Shown here piece by piece: positions 6,649 through 14,327 of a DNA stretch of 19,074 bases. Location of the stretch: positions 1 to 19,074 of the forward strand of contig NZ_JNWQ01000112.1 of assembly GCF_000716875.1 (NCBI RefSeq), read 5' to 3'. Position 1 is the first letter of the stretch. Each line of letters starts with the position of its first letter. This stretch comes from Streptomyces novaecaesareae. Lineage in GTDB: Bacteria; Actinomycetota; Actinomycetes; Streptomycetales; Streptomycetaceae. Made by a program: the position numbers and the translations under genes. The notes below the pieces were generated by a model. The model saw only the letters and a list, made by a program, of their open reading frames with translations. It was not told the origin of the DNA and ran no database searches.

Positions 6649-7593
6649 ATGCCTACTGCTCCCCCGCCGGACTTCGCCGCGGCGCTCGCCGCCGGTCCGC
6701 TGGTGCTGGACGGCGGGATGTCGAACCAGTTGGCGGCCGCCGGGCACGACCTGTCGGACGAGCTCTGGTCGGCGCGGCTGCTGGCGGACGAGCCGGAGGC
6801 GGTGGTCGCGGCGCACCGGGCGTACTTCGAGGCCGGCGCGGACGTCGCCATAACCGCGAGCTACCAGGCGAGCTTCGAGGGCTTCGCCCGGCGCGGGGTG
6901 TGCCGCGCCGAGGCGGCGCGGCTGCTGGCGAGCAGCGTGGAGCTGGCCCGGGAGGCGGCGCGGGCCGCGCCGGGCGGGCGGCGGCGCTGGATCGCGGCGT
7001 CGGTGGGCCCGTACGGGGCGGTGCTGGCGGACGGCTCGGAGTACCGGGGCCGGTACGGGCTGAGCGTCGCGGAGCTGGCGGCCTTCCACCGGCCGCGGCT
7101 GGAGGTGCTGGCGGCAGCGCGGCCGGACGTACTGGCGCTGGAGACGGTGCCGGACGCGGACGAGGCCCGGGCGCTGCTGGGGCTGGTGCGCGGGCTGGGG
7201 GTGCCGGTCTGGCTCTCCTACAGCGTCGCGGGCGACCGGACCCGGGCCGGGCAGCCGCTGGCGGAGGCGTTCGCGCTGGCCGCGGACGTGGACGAGGTGC
7301 TGGCGGTGGGCGTCAACTGCTGCACGCCGCAGGACGCGGACCGGGCGGTGGCGCTGGCCGCCGAGGTGACCGGGAAGCCGGTGGTGGTCTACCCGAACAG
7401 TGGGGAGCAGTGGGACGCCGAGCGCCGGGACTGGCGCGGGGAGCCGACCTTCCGGTCGGCCCGGGTGTGCGGCTGGCTCGCGGACGGGGCCCGGCTGGTG
7501 GGCGGCTGCTGCCGGGTCGGGCCGGACGGGATCGCCGCGCTCGCGGCGGAGGTGGCGGTGCGCCGGACCCCGCCGGACGGCGCGGGAGATTAA
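6649..7593 (+). CDS. mmuM: Homocysteine S-methyltransferase
   Basis: This 314-residue protein has a single cobalamin-independent homocysteine methyltransferase domain. It should make methionine from homocysteine using S-methylmethionine or S-adenosylmethionine as methyl donor in the cytoplasm. The N-terminal VLDGGMSNQLAAAG motif and the zinc-binding cysteines identify it: C224 in VGVNCCTPQDA and C287-C288 in GGCCRVGPDGI. The YPNSGEQWD stretch (248-256) is also typical. The length matches stand-alone MmuM (about 300). ATG 6649 has a strong GAGGAGG at 6637-6643. It is divergent from the NrtR-like gene and ends 119 bases before gylR; no permease such as mmuP is adjacent. Confidence 0.92.
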   Translation: MPTAPPPDFAAALAAGPLVLDGGMSNQLAAAGHDLSDELWSARLLADEPEAVVAAHRAYFEAGADVAITASYQASFEGFARRGVCRAEAARLLASSVELAREAARAAPGGRRRWIAASVGPYGAVLADGSEYRGRYGLSVAELAAFHRPRLEVLAAARPDVLALETVPDADEARALLGLVRGLGVPVWLSYSVAGDRTRAGQPLAEAFALAADVDEVLAVGVNCCTPQDADRAVALAAEVTGKPVVVYPNSGEQWDAERRDWRGEPTFRSARVCGWLADGARLVGGCCRVGPDGIAALAAEVAVRRTPPDGAGD

Positions 7594-7671
7594 CACCAGG
7601 CTGAGGGCGGGTTACCCAGGGGGAAGGTGCACGGAGCCAGTAGGGCCTGGCAGACTCGTCCCGTCACTACT

Positions 7672-7692
7672 GCGGTCGACAATGTCGACCGC
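7672..7692. promoter_or_regulatory. GylR operator upstream of gylR (perfect 21-bp palindrome)
   Basis: The arms GCGGTCGACA (7672-7681) and TGTCGACCGC (7683-7692) flank a single central A, giving a perfect palindrome of 21 positions ending 20 bases before the gylR start. The same core, TCGACATTGTCGA on one strand, appears in front of glpF (8660-8678). Two matching palindromes before the regulator and its target operon point to autoregulation by GylR. Confidence 0.8.
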
Positions 7693-7712
7693 CTGTCAGC
7701 GCGGAGGTATCC

Positions 7713-8477
7713 ATGCCCGGCCCGATCCAGTCGCTCTCCCGGGCCGCCGCGATCATGCGACTGCTGGCCGGCGGCGAGCGCCGCCTGGGCCTGTCCGAGG
7801 TCGCGACGGCGCTGGACCTCGCCAAGGGCACCGCGCACGGCATCCTGCGCACGCTGCAGCAGGAGGGGTTCGTCGAGCAGGATCCGGAGAGCGGCAAGTA
7901 CCAGTTGGGCGCCGAGCTGCTGCGGCTGGGCCAGAGCTACCTGGACGTGCACGAGCTGCGGGCGCGGGCGCTGGTGTGGGCGGACGACCTGGCCCGGGCG
8001 GCCGGGGAGACGGTCTACCTGGGCGTGCTGCACCAGCAGGGCGTGCTGATCGTGCACCACGTGTTCCGGCCGGACGACACCCGCCAGGTACTGGAGGTCG
8101 GCTCGATGCAGCCGCTGCACAGCACCGCGCTGGGCAAGGTGCTGGTGGCCTACGACCCGGTGGCGCGCGGGGAGTTGGGCGACGGCCCGTACGAGTCGTA
8201 CACCGTGCGGACGCTCACCGAGGCGGTCGACGTGGACGCCGAGTGCGCGCTGATCCGCGAGCGCGGCTGGGCGGACGCGGTCGAGGAGACCTGGGACGGC
8301 GTGGCCTCGATCGGCGCGCTGATCCAGGACCGGCGGCGCAACCCGGTGGGCGCGGTGTGCATCAGCGGGCCGGTGGAGCGGGTCTGCGAGGACGGCTTCG
8401 TGAAGCCTTCCTTGGTGGCCTCGGTGCGCAGCGCGGCGCGGGCGATCTCCCGCGACCTGGGCGCCGGGCGGTTCTGA
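7713..8477 (+). CDS. gylR: IclR-family glycerol operon regulator GylR
   Basis: This 254-residue IclR-type regulator has an N-terminal winged helix-turn-helix (about 5-65; recognition region around LDLAKGTAHGILRTLQQEGF). Its C-terminal effector domain (about 80-250) includes the family motif LHSTALGKVLVAY. In streptomycetes GylR represses the glycerol operon and itself, with glycerol-3-phosphate as the likely inducing signal. Here it directly precedes glpF-glpK-glpD in the same order. The start ATG at 7713 is fixed by GGAGG at 7703-7707. A perfect palindrome lies just upstream, and a strong terminator downstream makes it a separate transcription unit. Confidence 0.95.
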   Translation: MPGPIQSLSRAAAIMRLLAGGERRLGLSEVATALDLAKGTAHGILRTLQQEGFVEQDPESGKYQLGAELLRLGQSYLDVHELRARALVWADDLARAAGETVYLGVLHQQGVLIVHHVFRPDDTRQVLEVGSMQPLHSTALGKVLVAYDPVARGELGDGPYESYTVRTLTEAVDVDAECALIRERGWADAVEETWDGVASIGALIQDRRRNPVGAVCISGPVERVCEDGFVKPSLVASVRSAARAISRDLGAGRF

Positions 8478-8503
8478 GAGAAGCGGTCACATCGTCACGC
8501 TGA

Positions 8504-8534
8504 GGCGCGGACAGGCATCAGGCCTGTCCGCGCC
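8504..8534 (+). terminator. gylR terminator
   Basis: A perfect 13-base stem, GGCGCGGACAGGC (8504-8516) with GCCTGTCCGCGCC (8522-8534), closes a five-base loop 26 bases after the gylR stop. A T-rich stretch (GTTTTGT, from about 8540) follows. It separates gylR from the glpF promoter. Confidence 0.85.
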
Positions 8535-8620
8535 TTGGCGTTTTGTCCGGTTTCGGGGCGCTCCGCTCGGTAACTTCGGAGGACGGGTCGAGGCGCGGGT
8601 CACAGCTGCGTAACCCCGCC

Positions 8621-8650
8621 TTGACGTGGGGGCGACCTGGGGAGGAAGCT
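8621..8650 (+). promoter_or_regulatory. Predicted glpFKD promoter
   Basis: TTGACG (8621-8626) and GAAGCT (8645-8650) are separated by 18 bases. The start would be near 8657, so the palindromic operator at 8660-8678 would cover the first transcribed bases. The -35 is good and the -10 weak, as often in regulated streptomycete promoters. Confidence 0.45.
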
Positions 8651-8659
8651 TCCGCATGA

Positions 8660-8678
8660 CGGTCGACATTGTCGAACG
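8660..8678. promoter_or_regulatory. GylR operator upstream of glpF
   Basis: CGGTCGACATTGTCGAACG is a 19-base palindrome with one mismatched pair. Its core is the same as the perfect palindrome in front of gylR at 7672-7692 read on the opposite strand. Its place just after the predicted promoter suits repression by GylR. Confidence 0.8.
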
Positions 8679-8780
8679 ATGGCCGGGGAGATCACTCCCC
8701 CAGTGCGCTCACCCGCATAGCGATCGACCGGCCGCCCACCCCCACCCGCACCTCCGGGCCATATGGACAAGGGAGTCTTT

Positions 8781-9500
8781 GTGTCCGCGTTCTCCAACGG
8801 CGACGTTTTCGTCGGCGAAACCCTCGGCACCGCCGCGCTGATACTCCTCGGCGGTGGCGTCTGCGCCGCCGTGACCCTCAAGAAGTCGAAGGCCGTCAAC
8901 GCCGGCTGGCTGGCGATCACCTTCGGCTGGGGATTCGCGGTCCTCATCGCCGCCTACATGTCGGCTCCGAAGTCCGGCGCCCACCTCAACCCGGCCGTCA
9001 CCATCGCCCTCGCCGTCAAGAGCGGCGACTGGAGCCAGGTGCCGCTCTACATCGGCTCGCAGCTGCTCGGCGCGATCATCGGCGCCGTGCTGGTCTGGGC
9101 GACCTACCTCGGACAGTTCAACGCCAACGAGGAGCCCACCCTCGGCATCTTCTCGACCGGGCCCGAGATCCGGAACCCGATCCAGAACGTGCTCACCGAG
9201 GTCATCGGCACCTTCGTGCTCTGCTTCGCGATCCTCACCATCGGGACCAACTCCGGCCTCTCCCAGTCCGGCACCGGCACCCTGATGGTCGCCTTCACCG
9301 TCGTCGGCATCGGCCTCTCGCTGGGCGGCCCGACCGGCTACGCGATCAACCCGGCCCGTGACCTCGGCCCGCGCATCGCGCACGCCCTGCTGCCGATCCC
9401 CAAGAAGGGCGGCTCCGACTGGTCGTACGCCTGGGTGCCGGTCGTCGGCCCGGTCATCGGCGGCCTCGCGGCCGGCGGACTGTACAACGCCCTCTTCTAA
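8781..9500 (+). CDS. glpF: Glycerol uptake facilitator (aquaglyceroporin, MIP family)
   Basis: This membrane channel of 239 residues lets glycerol enter the cell. Both signature NPA boxes are present (HLNPAVT, NPA at 70-72; [13 protein letters not shown] at 190-192). The aspartate after the second box (D194) is the residue that marks glycerol facilitators rather than water channels. Six membrane helices and two half-helices are expected. An ATG at 8763 is in frame, but I chose GTG at 8781 because AAGGGAG (8769-8775) stands five bases before it and would lie inside the gene otherwise. It is the first gene of the glp operon; glpK follows after 96 bases. It corresponds to gylC of the classical Streptomyces gyl operon. 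Confidence 0.95.
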   Translation: MSAFSNGDVFVGETLGTAALILLGGGVCAAVTLKKSKAVNAGWLAITFGWGFAVLIAAYMSAPKSGAHLNPAVTIALAVKSGDWSQVPLYIGSQLLGAIIGAVLVWATYLGQFNANEEPTLGIFSTGPEIRNPIQNVLTEVIGTFVLCFAILTIGTNSGLSQSGTGTLMVAFTVVGIGLSLGGPTGYAINPARDLGPRIAHALLPIPKKGGSDWSYAWVPVVGPVIGGLAAGGLYNALF

Positions 9501-9596
9501 AGGCCGGGTTGTACCCCGCCGAGCACGGGGACTGACCGAGAAGCGTGTCAGGCCCACCCACCCCGTAATCCCCGAACCCGAGCCGAGGACCTCCCC

Positions 9597-11117
9597 ATGA
9601 CCTCCACCGGTAACTACATCGCCGCGATCGACCAGGGCACCACCTCCAGCCGCTGCATCATCTTCGGCGCCGACGGCCGGATCGTCTCCGTCGACCAGCA
9701 GGAGCACCGGCAGATCTTCCCGCAGCCCGGCTACGTCGAGCACGACGCCGCCGAGATCTGGACCCGGGTGCAGTCGGTCGTCCGCGGTGCGCTGGAGAAG
9801 GCCGGCCTGACCAAGGACGACATCCGCGCGATCGGCATCACCAACCAGCGCGAGACCACCGTCCTGTGGGACAAGAACACCGGTGAGCCGGTGCACAACG
9901 CCCTGGTGTGGCAGGACACCCGCACCGAGGCGCTCTGCCGCGAGCTCGGCCGCAACGTCGGCCAGGACCGCTTCCGCCGCGAGACCGGCCTCCCGCTGGC
10001 CAGCTACTTCGCCGGCCCGAAGATCCGCTGGCTGCTGGACAACGTCGAGGGCCTGCGCGAGCGCGCCGAGGCCGGCGACATCCTGTTCGGCACCATGGAC
10101 ACCTGGGTGATCTGGAACCTCACCGGCGGTGTCAACGGCGGCAAGCACGTCACCGACGTGACCAACGCCAGCCGCACCATGCTGATGAACCTCAAGACCC
10201 TGGCGTGGGACGAGAGCATCGCCGAGTCGATGGGCGTGCCGATGGCCGTCCTCCCGGAGATCCGCTCCTCCGCCGAGGTGTACGGCGAGGCCGTCGGCGA
10301 CCTGGCCGGCGTCCCGGTCGCCTCCGCGCTCGGCGACCAGCAGGCCGCGCTGTTCGGCCAGACCTGCTTCGACGAGGGCGAGGCCAAGTCCACCTACGGC
10401 ACCGGCACCTTCCTGCTGCTCAACACCGGCGAGAAGATCGTCAACTCGTACCACGGCCTGCTGACCACCGTCGGCTACCGGATCGGCGACCAGGCCCCGG
10501 TGTACGCGCTGGAAGGCTCGATCGCCGTCACCGGCTCGCTCGTCCAGTGGCTGCGCGACCAGCTCGGCATCATCTCCACCGCCGCCGAGATCGAGACCCT
10601 CGCCAACACCGTCGAGGACAACGGCGGCGCCTACTTCGTCCCGGCCTTCTCCGGCCTGTTCGCCCCGTACTGGCGCTCCGACGCCCGCGGTGTGATCGCC
10701 GGCCTGACCCGGTACGTCACCAAGGGCCACCTGGCCCGGGCCGTCCTGGAGGCCACCGCCTGGCAGACCCGCGAGGTCGTCGACGCCATGCAGAAGGACT
10801 CCGGGGTCGAGCTCACCGCCCTCAAGGTCGACGGCGGCATGACCAGCAACAACCTGCTCATGCAGAACATCGCCGACGTCCTGGACGCCCCGGTCGAGCG
10901 CCCGTACGTGGCCGAGACCACCGCCCTCGGCGCCGCCTACGCAGCGGGCCTTGCCGTCGGCTTCTGGAACGACCTCGACACCCTGCGGGCCAACTGGCAC
11001 CGCGCCGCCGAGTGGACCCCGCGCATGGACGAGGCCACCCGGGAGCGTGAGTACAAGAAGTGGCTCAAGGCCGTGGAGCGCACCATGGGCTGGGTGGAGG
11101 AGGAAGAGGACAACTGA
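9597..11117 (+). CDS. glpK: Glycerol kinase
   Basis: This FGGY-family kinase of 506 residues phosphorylates glycerol with ATP to sn-glycerol 3-phosphate, trapping it in the cell. The N-terminal phosphate-binding motif [14 protein letters not shown] (10-23), the central [12 protein letters not shown], the [11 protein letters not shown] stretch and the C-terminal [18 protein letters not shown] adenosine-binding motif are all intact. The length is the family norm (about 500). The start ATG at 9597 has GAGGA about eight bases upstream. It sits between glpF and glpD and is the classical gylA. Two hairpins follow before glpD, so the two genes may be expressed unequally. Confidence 0.97.
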   Translation: MTSTGNYIAAIDQGTTSSRCIIFGADGRIVSVDQQEHRQIFPQPGYVEHDAAEIWTRVQSVVRGALEKAGLTKDDIRAIGITNQRETTVLWDKNTGEPVHNALVWQDTRTEALCRELGRNVGQDRFRRETGLPLASYFAGPKIRWLLDNVEGLRERAEAGDILFGTMDTWVIWNLTGGVNGGKHVTDVTNASRTMLMNLKTLAWDESIAESMGVPMAVLPEIRSSAEVYGEAVGDLAGVPVASALGDQQAALFGQTCFDEGEAKSTYGTGTFLLLNTGEKIVNSYHGLLTTVGYRIGDQAPVYALEGSIAVTGSLVQWLRDQLGIISTAAEIETLANTVEDNGGAYFVPAFSGLFAPYWRSDARGVIAGLTRYVTKGHLARAVLEATAWQTREVVDAMQKDSGVELTALKVDGGMTSNNLLMQNIADVLDAPVERPYVAETTALGAAYAAGLAVGFWNDLDTLRANWHRAAEWTPRMDEATREREYKKWLKAVERTMGWVEEEEDN

Positions 11118-11124
11118 CCGACGA

Positions 11125-11175
11125 GCCGGTCGGGGCCCCGTGCCCCGGCCGGCCGCCCGCTGTCCCGGCAGCGGG
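11125..11175 (+). terminator. Two tandem hairpins between glpK and glpD
   Basis: The first stem pairs GCCGGTCGGGGC (11125-11136) with GCCCCGGCCGGC (11142-11153), 12 positions with one G-U pair. The second pairs CCCGCTG (11156-11162) with CAGCGGG (11169-11175). They begin eight bases after the glpK stop. Neither has a T tract, so they may act as a partial terminator, an mRNA stabiliser or a processing site rather than a full stop. Confidence 0.5.
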
Positions 11176-11244
11176 TGTCACCGTGTTTCACCGGCCCGCC
11201 GCACCGGGCCGACCGGCCTCTCCCGCAGAGGCCGCACCGCACCC

Positions 11245-11291
11245 GAGAGGAGTAACGGCGCCGCCCGACCCGCGCGCCGTACACAACCACC
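11245..11291 (+). promoter_or_regulatory. Distant Shine-Dalgarno and hairpin before glpD
   Basis: The only good ribosome binding sequence before glpD, GAGAGGAG (11245-11252), lies 39 bases from the ATG. Between them ACGGCGC (11255-11261) pairs perfectly with GCGCCGT (11274-11280). Folding this hairpin would leave two plus eleven unpaired bases between the Shine-Dalgarno sequence and the start codon. No in-frame alternative start exists, because a TAA at 11253-11255 closes the frame upstream. Confidence 0.45.
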
Positions 11292-12887
11292 ATGGCAACC
11301 ATCCCGACCCTGGGCGCCGAGCGCACCGCCGGCCGCACCGCCTCCCGCGCCGAGACCCGTGAACTGCTCGGCAAGGCCACCTACGACCTGCTGGTGATCG
11401 GGGGCGGCATCCTCGGCACGGCCGTCGCCTGGACCGCGTCCCAGGCCGGCCTGAAGGTCGCCATGGTCGACGCCGGCGACTTCGCCGGTGCCACCTCCAG
11501 CGCCTCCTCCAAGCTCGTCCACGGCGGTCTGCGCTACCTGCAGACCGGCGCCGTCAAGCTGGTCGCGGAGAACCACAAGGAGCGCCGCGCGCTCTCCACC
11601 GACGTGGCCCCGCACCTGGTCAACCCGCTGACCTTCTTCGTGCCGGTCTACAAGGGCGGCCCGCACGGCGCCGCCAAGCTCGGCGCCGGCGTCTTCCTGT
11701 ACTCGGCGCTGTCCGCCTTCCGCGACGGCATGGGCCGGGTCTCCACCGCCGCGCACGCCGCCCAGCAGGTGCCCGCGCTGCGCACCGAGGGCCTGCGCTC
11801 GGTGGCCGTCTACGGCGACCACCAGATGAACGACTCGCGCGTCGCCGTGATGACCGTGCGCGCCGCCGTCGACGCTGGCGCCGTGGTGCTCAACCACGCC
11901 GAGGTCACCGGGCTGCGCTTCACCGGCGGCCGGGTCACCGGTGCCGAGCTGCGCGACCGCCTGGACGGCAGCGAGTTCGGCGTCAACGCCCGCCTGGTGC
12001 TCAACGCCACCGGCCCGTGGGTCGACCACCTGCGCACGATGGAGGACGCCGGCGCCGCGCCGTCGATCCGCCTCTCCAAGGGTGCCCACGTCGTGGTCAA
12101 GCGCCGCTCGCCGTGGCGTGCCGCGCTGACCATCCCGATCGACAAGTACCGCGTCTCCTTCGCCATCCCGTGGGAGGACCACGTCCTGCTCGGCACCACC
12201 GACGAGGAGTACACCGGCGACCCGAAGGACGTCCGGGCCACCGACGCGGACATCGACCAGATCATGGGCGAGGCCGCGCACGCGATCCGCGACGAGCACC
12301 TCGACCGCGATCTGATCACCTACTCCTTCGCCGGCCTGCGGGTGCTGCCCGGCGGCCCGGGCGACACCGCCGCCGCCAAGCGCGAGACCGTCGTCACCGA
12401 GGGCCGCGGCGGCATGCTGTCGGTCTCCGGCGGCAAGTGGACCACCTACCGGCACATCGGCCGCACCGTGCTGGAGAAGCTGGCCCACGTGCCCGGCACC
12501 AGCCTCGGCGAGGACATGTCCCCGATCGCCCCGACCGTCCCGCTGCCGGGCGTCGGCGCGCCGAACGCGGTGGCGCACCGCCTGCTGATCGACCGTGAGC
12601 CGGGCTCGCGGATGGAGCCGCTGGTGGCCAAGCACCTGGCCAGCCACTACGGCACGCTCTCCTTCGAGATCGCCCGCATGATCGACGAGAACCCGGAGCT
12701 CGGCCGGCCGATCCACGAGGACGGTCCGGACGTCTGGGCGCAGGTCGCCTACGCGGCCGAGAACGAGTGGGCGTACACGGCGGACGACGTGCTGCGCCGC
12801 CGCACCACGATGACGGTGCGCGGGCTGGACACGCCGGAGATCCGGGCCGAGGTCGAGGCCTTCCTCGCGAAGCGCGGGGGCAAGTGA
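11292..12887 (+). CDS. glpD: Aerobic glycerol-3-phosphate dehydrogenase (FAD-dependent)
   Basis: This 531-residue flavoprotein oxidises glycerol 3-phosphate to dihydroxyacetone phosphate and passes electrons to the quinone pool at the membrane. The N-terminal FAD-binding Rossmann motif LLVIGGGILGTAVA (about 33-46) is followed by the family signature SSKLVHGGLRYLQ. The catalytic and FAD region LLGTTDEEYTGDP and the C-terminal motif SVSGGKWTTYRHIGRTVLEK are also present. The length fits GlpD (500-560). ATG 11292 is the only possible start in this frame but has no close Shine-Dalgarno sequence. It completes the glpFKD operon (classical gylB). The last 25 coding bases are the first unit of a 31-bp tandem repeat that continues past the stop. 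Confidence 0.96.
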   Translation: MATIPTLGAERTAGRTASRAETRELLGKATYDLLVIGGGILGTAVAWTASQAGLKVAMVDAGDFAGATSSASSKLVHGGLRYLQTGAVKLVAENHKERRALSTDVAPHLVNPLTFFVPVYKGGPHGAAKLGAGVFLYSALSAFRDGMGRVSTAAHAAQQVPALRTEGLRSVAVYGDHQMNDSRVAVMTVRAAVDAGAVVLNHAEVTGLRFTGGRVTGAELRDRLDGSEFGVNARLVLNATGPWVDHLRTMEDAGAAPSIRLSKGAHVVVKRRSPWRAALTIPIDKYRVSFAIPWEDHVLLGTTDEEYTGDPKDVRATDADIDQIMGEAAHAIRDEHLDRDLITYSFAGLRVLPGGPGDTAAAKRETVVTEGRGGMLSVSGGKWTTYRHIGRTVLEKLAHVPGTSLGEDMSPIAPTVPLPGVGAPNAVAHRLLIDREPGSRMEPLVAKHLASHYGTLSFEIARMIDENPELGRPIHEDGPDVWAQVAYAAENEWAYTADDVLRRRTTMTVRGLDTPEIRAEVEAFLAKRGGK

Positions 12888-12980
12888 GCACAGCCTCGCG
12901 AAGCGTGGGGGCAAGTGAGCACAGCCTCGCGAAGCGCGGGGGCAAGTGAGCACAGCCTCGCGAAGCGTGGGGCGAAGTAG
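12863..12980. repeat. 31-bp tandem repeat made from the 3' end of glpD
   Basis: The unit starts CCTCGCGAAGCG, continues with T or C-G then GGGGCAAGTGAGCACAG. It occurs at 12863-12893 (coding end and stop of glpD), 12894-12924 and 12925-12955, with a degenerate copy from 12956. Copies differ by a single T/C at one position, alternating C, T, C, T. Each copy repeats the codons for LAKRGGK and the TGA stop, but 31 is not a multiple of three, so the copies lie in different frames. GCCTCGC and GCG-GGGC within each unit could form a weak hairpin. Confidence 0.9.
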
Positions 12981-12991
12981 GCAAGTCCTTT

Positions 12992-13035
12992 GCAGCGGGC
13001 GGGCGTTCGGGGTTTCCCGGGCGCCCGCCCGCTGC
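12992..13035. terminator. Terminator between glpD and the convergent amidohydrolase
   Basis: The arms GCAGCGGGCGGGCG (12992-13005) and CGCCCGCCCGCTGC (13022-13035) form a perfect 14-base stem with inner CGGG/CCCG pairing. It ends four bases before the stop codon of the minus-strand gene and is followed by GTTGT, so it can serve both converging units. Confidence 0.85.
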
Positions 13036-13039
13036 GTTG

Positions 13040-14260
13040 TCAGATCGGGGTGCCCGCCTTGACCACGTGCTTCAGGTGCCGCTGCGGGCGGGTGAGCACG
13101 GTGAGGTCGGCCAGCGGGTCGCCGTCGACGACGAGCAGGTCGGCGTGGGCCCCCGGGGCGAGGGTGCCGATCTCCCCCGCCATGCCGAGCAGTCGGGCCG
13201 CCGTGGTGGTCGCCGAGCGGAGCACGTCGGCGACCGGCTGGACCTGGGCGCGGAGCGTGAACTCCTCCAGCTGGGCCGGGTGCAGCGGACCGAGCAGGTC
13301 GCTGCCGTAGACCAGGTCGACGCCCGCGCGGTGGGCGCGTTCCAGGGCGTCGAGGCCCTGGTCGCGGACCTCGGCGAGCTTGCCCAGCGAGGCGGGCGGC
13401 AGGCCGGAGGCGGCGCCGAGCCTGGCGGTCTGCTCGTAGGCGACCAGGGTGGGGACCAGGAAGGCCCGCTTCTCCAGCAGCAGGGCGATGGTGCCGTCGT
13501 CCAGCAGGTTGCCGTGCTCGACGCAGCGCACGCCGGCCCGCAGGGCGCGGTCGATCGCGCGCGGGTGGTAGGCGTGCACGGTGACGTAGCGGTTGTGGTT
13601 CTCGGCCTCCTCGACGGCCGCGCGGATCTCCTCCTCGCTGTACTGGACGGCGGCGATCTCGTCGTGCGGGGAGGCGACGCCGCCGGAGAGCAGCACCTTG
13701 AGGTGCCGGGCGCCCTTGCGGAACTCGTCGCGGGCGGCGGCCCGGACGGCGTCCACGCCGTCGGCGATCCGGCCGAAGTTCGGCCGGGACTCGCAACAGG
13801 GCAGCGCGTCGTCGCCGAGCGGGCGGAGATCGCCGTGGCCGCCGGTCTGGGAGAGCGCCTTGCCGCCGTGCAGCAGGCGCGGGCCGAGTGCCAGGCCCTC
13901 GTCCAGTGCACGGGCCATGCCGTGGTCGGCGCCGCCGACGTCGCGGACGGTGGTGAAGCCGCGGCGCAGCATGCGCTCGGCCTCGGCGAGGGCGCGGACG
14001 GTGGCGTAGCCGGGGGTCCAGTTCGCGACGTCGTGCAGGTCGAGGGTGGTGACCAGCAGGTGGACGTGGGCGTCGATCAGGCCGGGCAGGACGGTACCGC
14101 CGGCCGCGTCGACGACCCGGACGCCGTCGGTGGCGGCGGGTGGGCGGCCGGTGCCGGTGGCGGCGATCCGGCCGTCGGCGGCCTCCAGCCAGCCGAGGTC
14201 GTTGCGGGTGGCGTCCTCGGGGTGGAGCAGGTGGGCGTTGGTGATCAGCAGTCGACTCAC
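13040..14260 (-). CDS. Metal-dependent amidohydrolase (imidazolonepropionase/prolidase-like)
   Basis: This 406-residue amidohydrolase-superfamily enzyme is probably cytoplasmic. The expected metal ligands are visible: HxH in DAHVHLL (H65, H67), a likely carboxylated lysine K188 in HLKVLLSGG, H229 in TVHAYHP, H249 in CVEHGNLL and D321 in YGSDLLG. The layout resembles imidazolonepropionase-like hydrolases and the binuclear Xaa-Pro dipeptidase-like group. The substrate cannot be told, and no histidine-utilisation genes are nearby. The frame is open further upstream, but GTG at 14260 has GAGAGGG about ten bases before it and begins the family N-terminus (SRLLITNAHLL). It is divergent from a TetR regulator that probably controls it through the palindromes at 14291-14327. 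Confidence 0.88.
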   Translation of the reverse strand: MSRLLITNAHLLHPEDATRNDLGWLEAADGRIAATGTGRPPAATDGVRVVDAAGGTVLPGLIDAHVHLLVTTLDLHDVANWTPGYATVRALAEAERMLRRGFTTVRDVGGADHGMARALDEGLALGPRLLHGGKALSQTGGHGDLRPLGDDALPCCESRPNFGRIADGVDAVRAAARDEFRKGARHLKVLLSGGVASPHDEIAAVQYSEEEIRAAVEEAENHNRYVTVHAYHPRAIDRALRAGVRCVEHGNLLDDGTIALLLEKRAFLVPTLVAYEQTARLGAASGLPPASLGKLAEVRDQGLDALERAHRAGVDLVYGSDLLGPLHPAQLEEFTLRAQVQPVADVLRSATTTAARLLGMAGEIGTLAPGAHADLLVVDGDPLADLTVLTRPQRHLKHVVKAGTPI

Positions 14261-14290
14261 GATGGTTACCCTCTCGGGTTCAGTACGGCC

Positions 14291-14327
14291 CGTATTGAAT
14301 ACGACTCGTATTGAATACACCATGTAT
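14291..14327. promoter_or_regulatory. Nested palindromic operators between amidohydrolase and tetR
   Basis: CGTATTGAATACG (14291-14303) is a perfect palindrome. CGTATTGAATACA (14307-14319) repeats it 16 bases further on with one end mismatch. Between their centres AATACGACTCGTATT (14298-14312) is itself palindromic around a central C. A third pair of arms, ATACA (14315-14319) and TGTAT (14323-14327), reaches into the tetR start codon. This fits two overlapping dimers of the adjacent TetR protein closing both divergent genes. Confidence 0.75.

Noticed and set aside
6465..6851. N-terminal extension of the NrtR-like protein
   Set aside because: It crosses the predicted promoter and the start of the divergent mmuM gene. 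ATG 6464 has a strong Shine-Dalgarno.
8709..11000. Long minus-strand open frame opposite glpF and glpK
   Set aside because: It is a compositional shadow of two well-identified genes and has no ribosome binding site or recognisable domain.
12863..12980. CRISPR-like array
   Set aside because: The 31-bp units are directly contiguous with no unique spacers, and there are no cas genes nearby.
11178..13796. Long minus-strand open frame spanning glpD and the amidohydrolase
   Set aside because: It overlaps two real genes in a different frame, and its arginine/proline-rich product is typical of antisense frames in such DNA.
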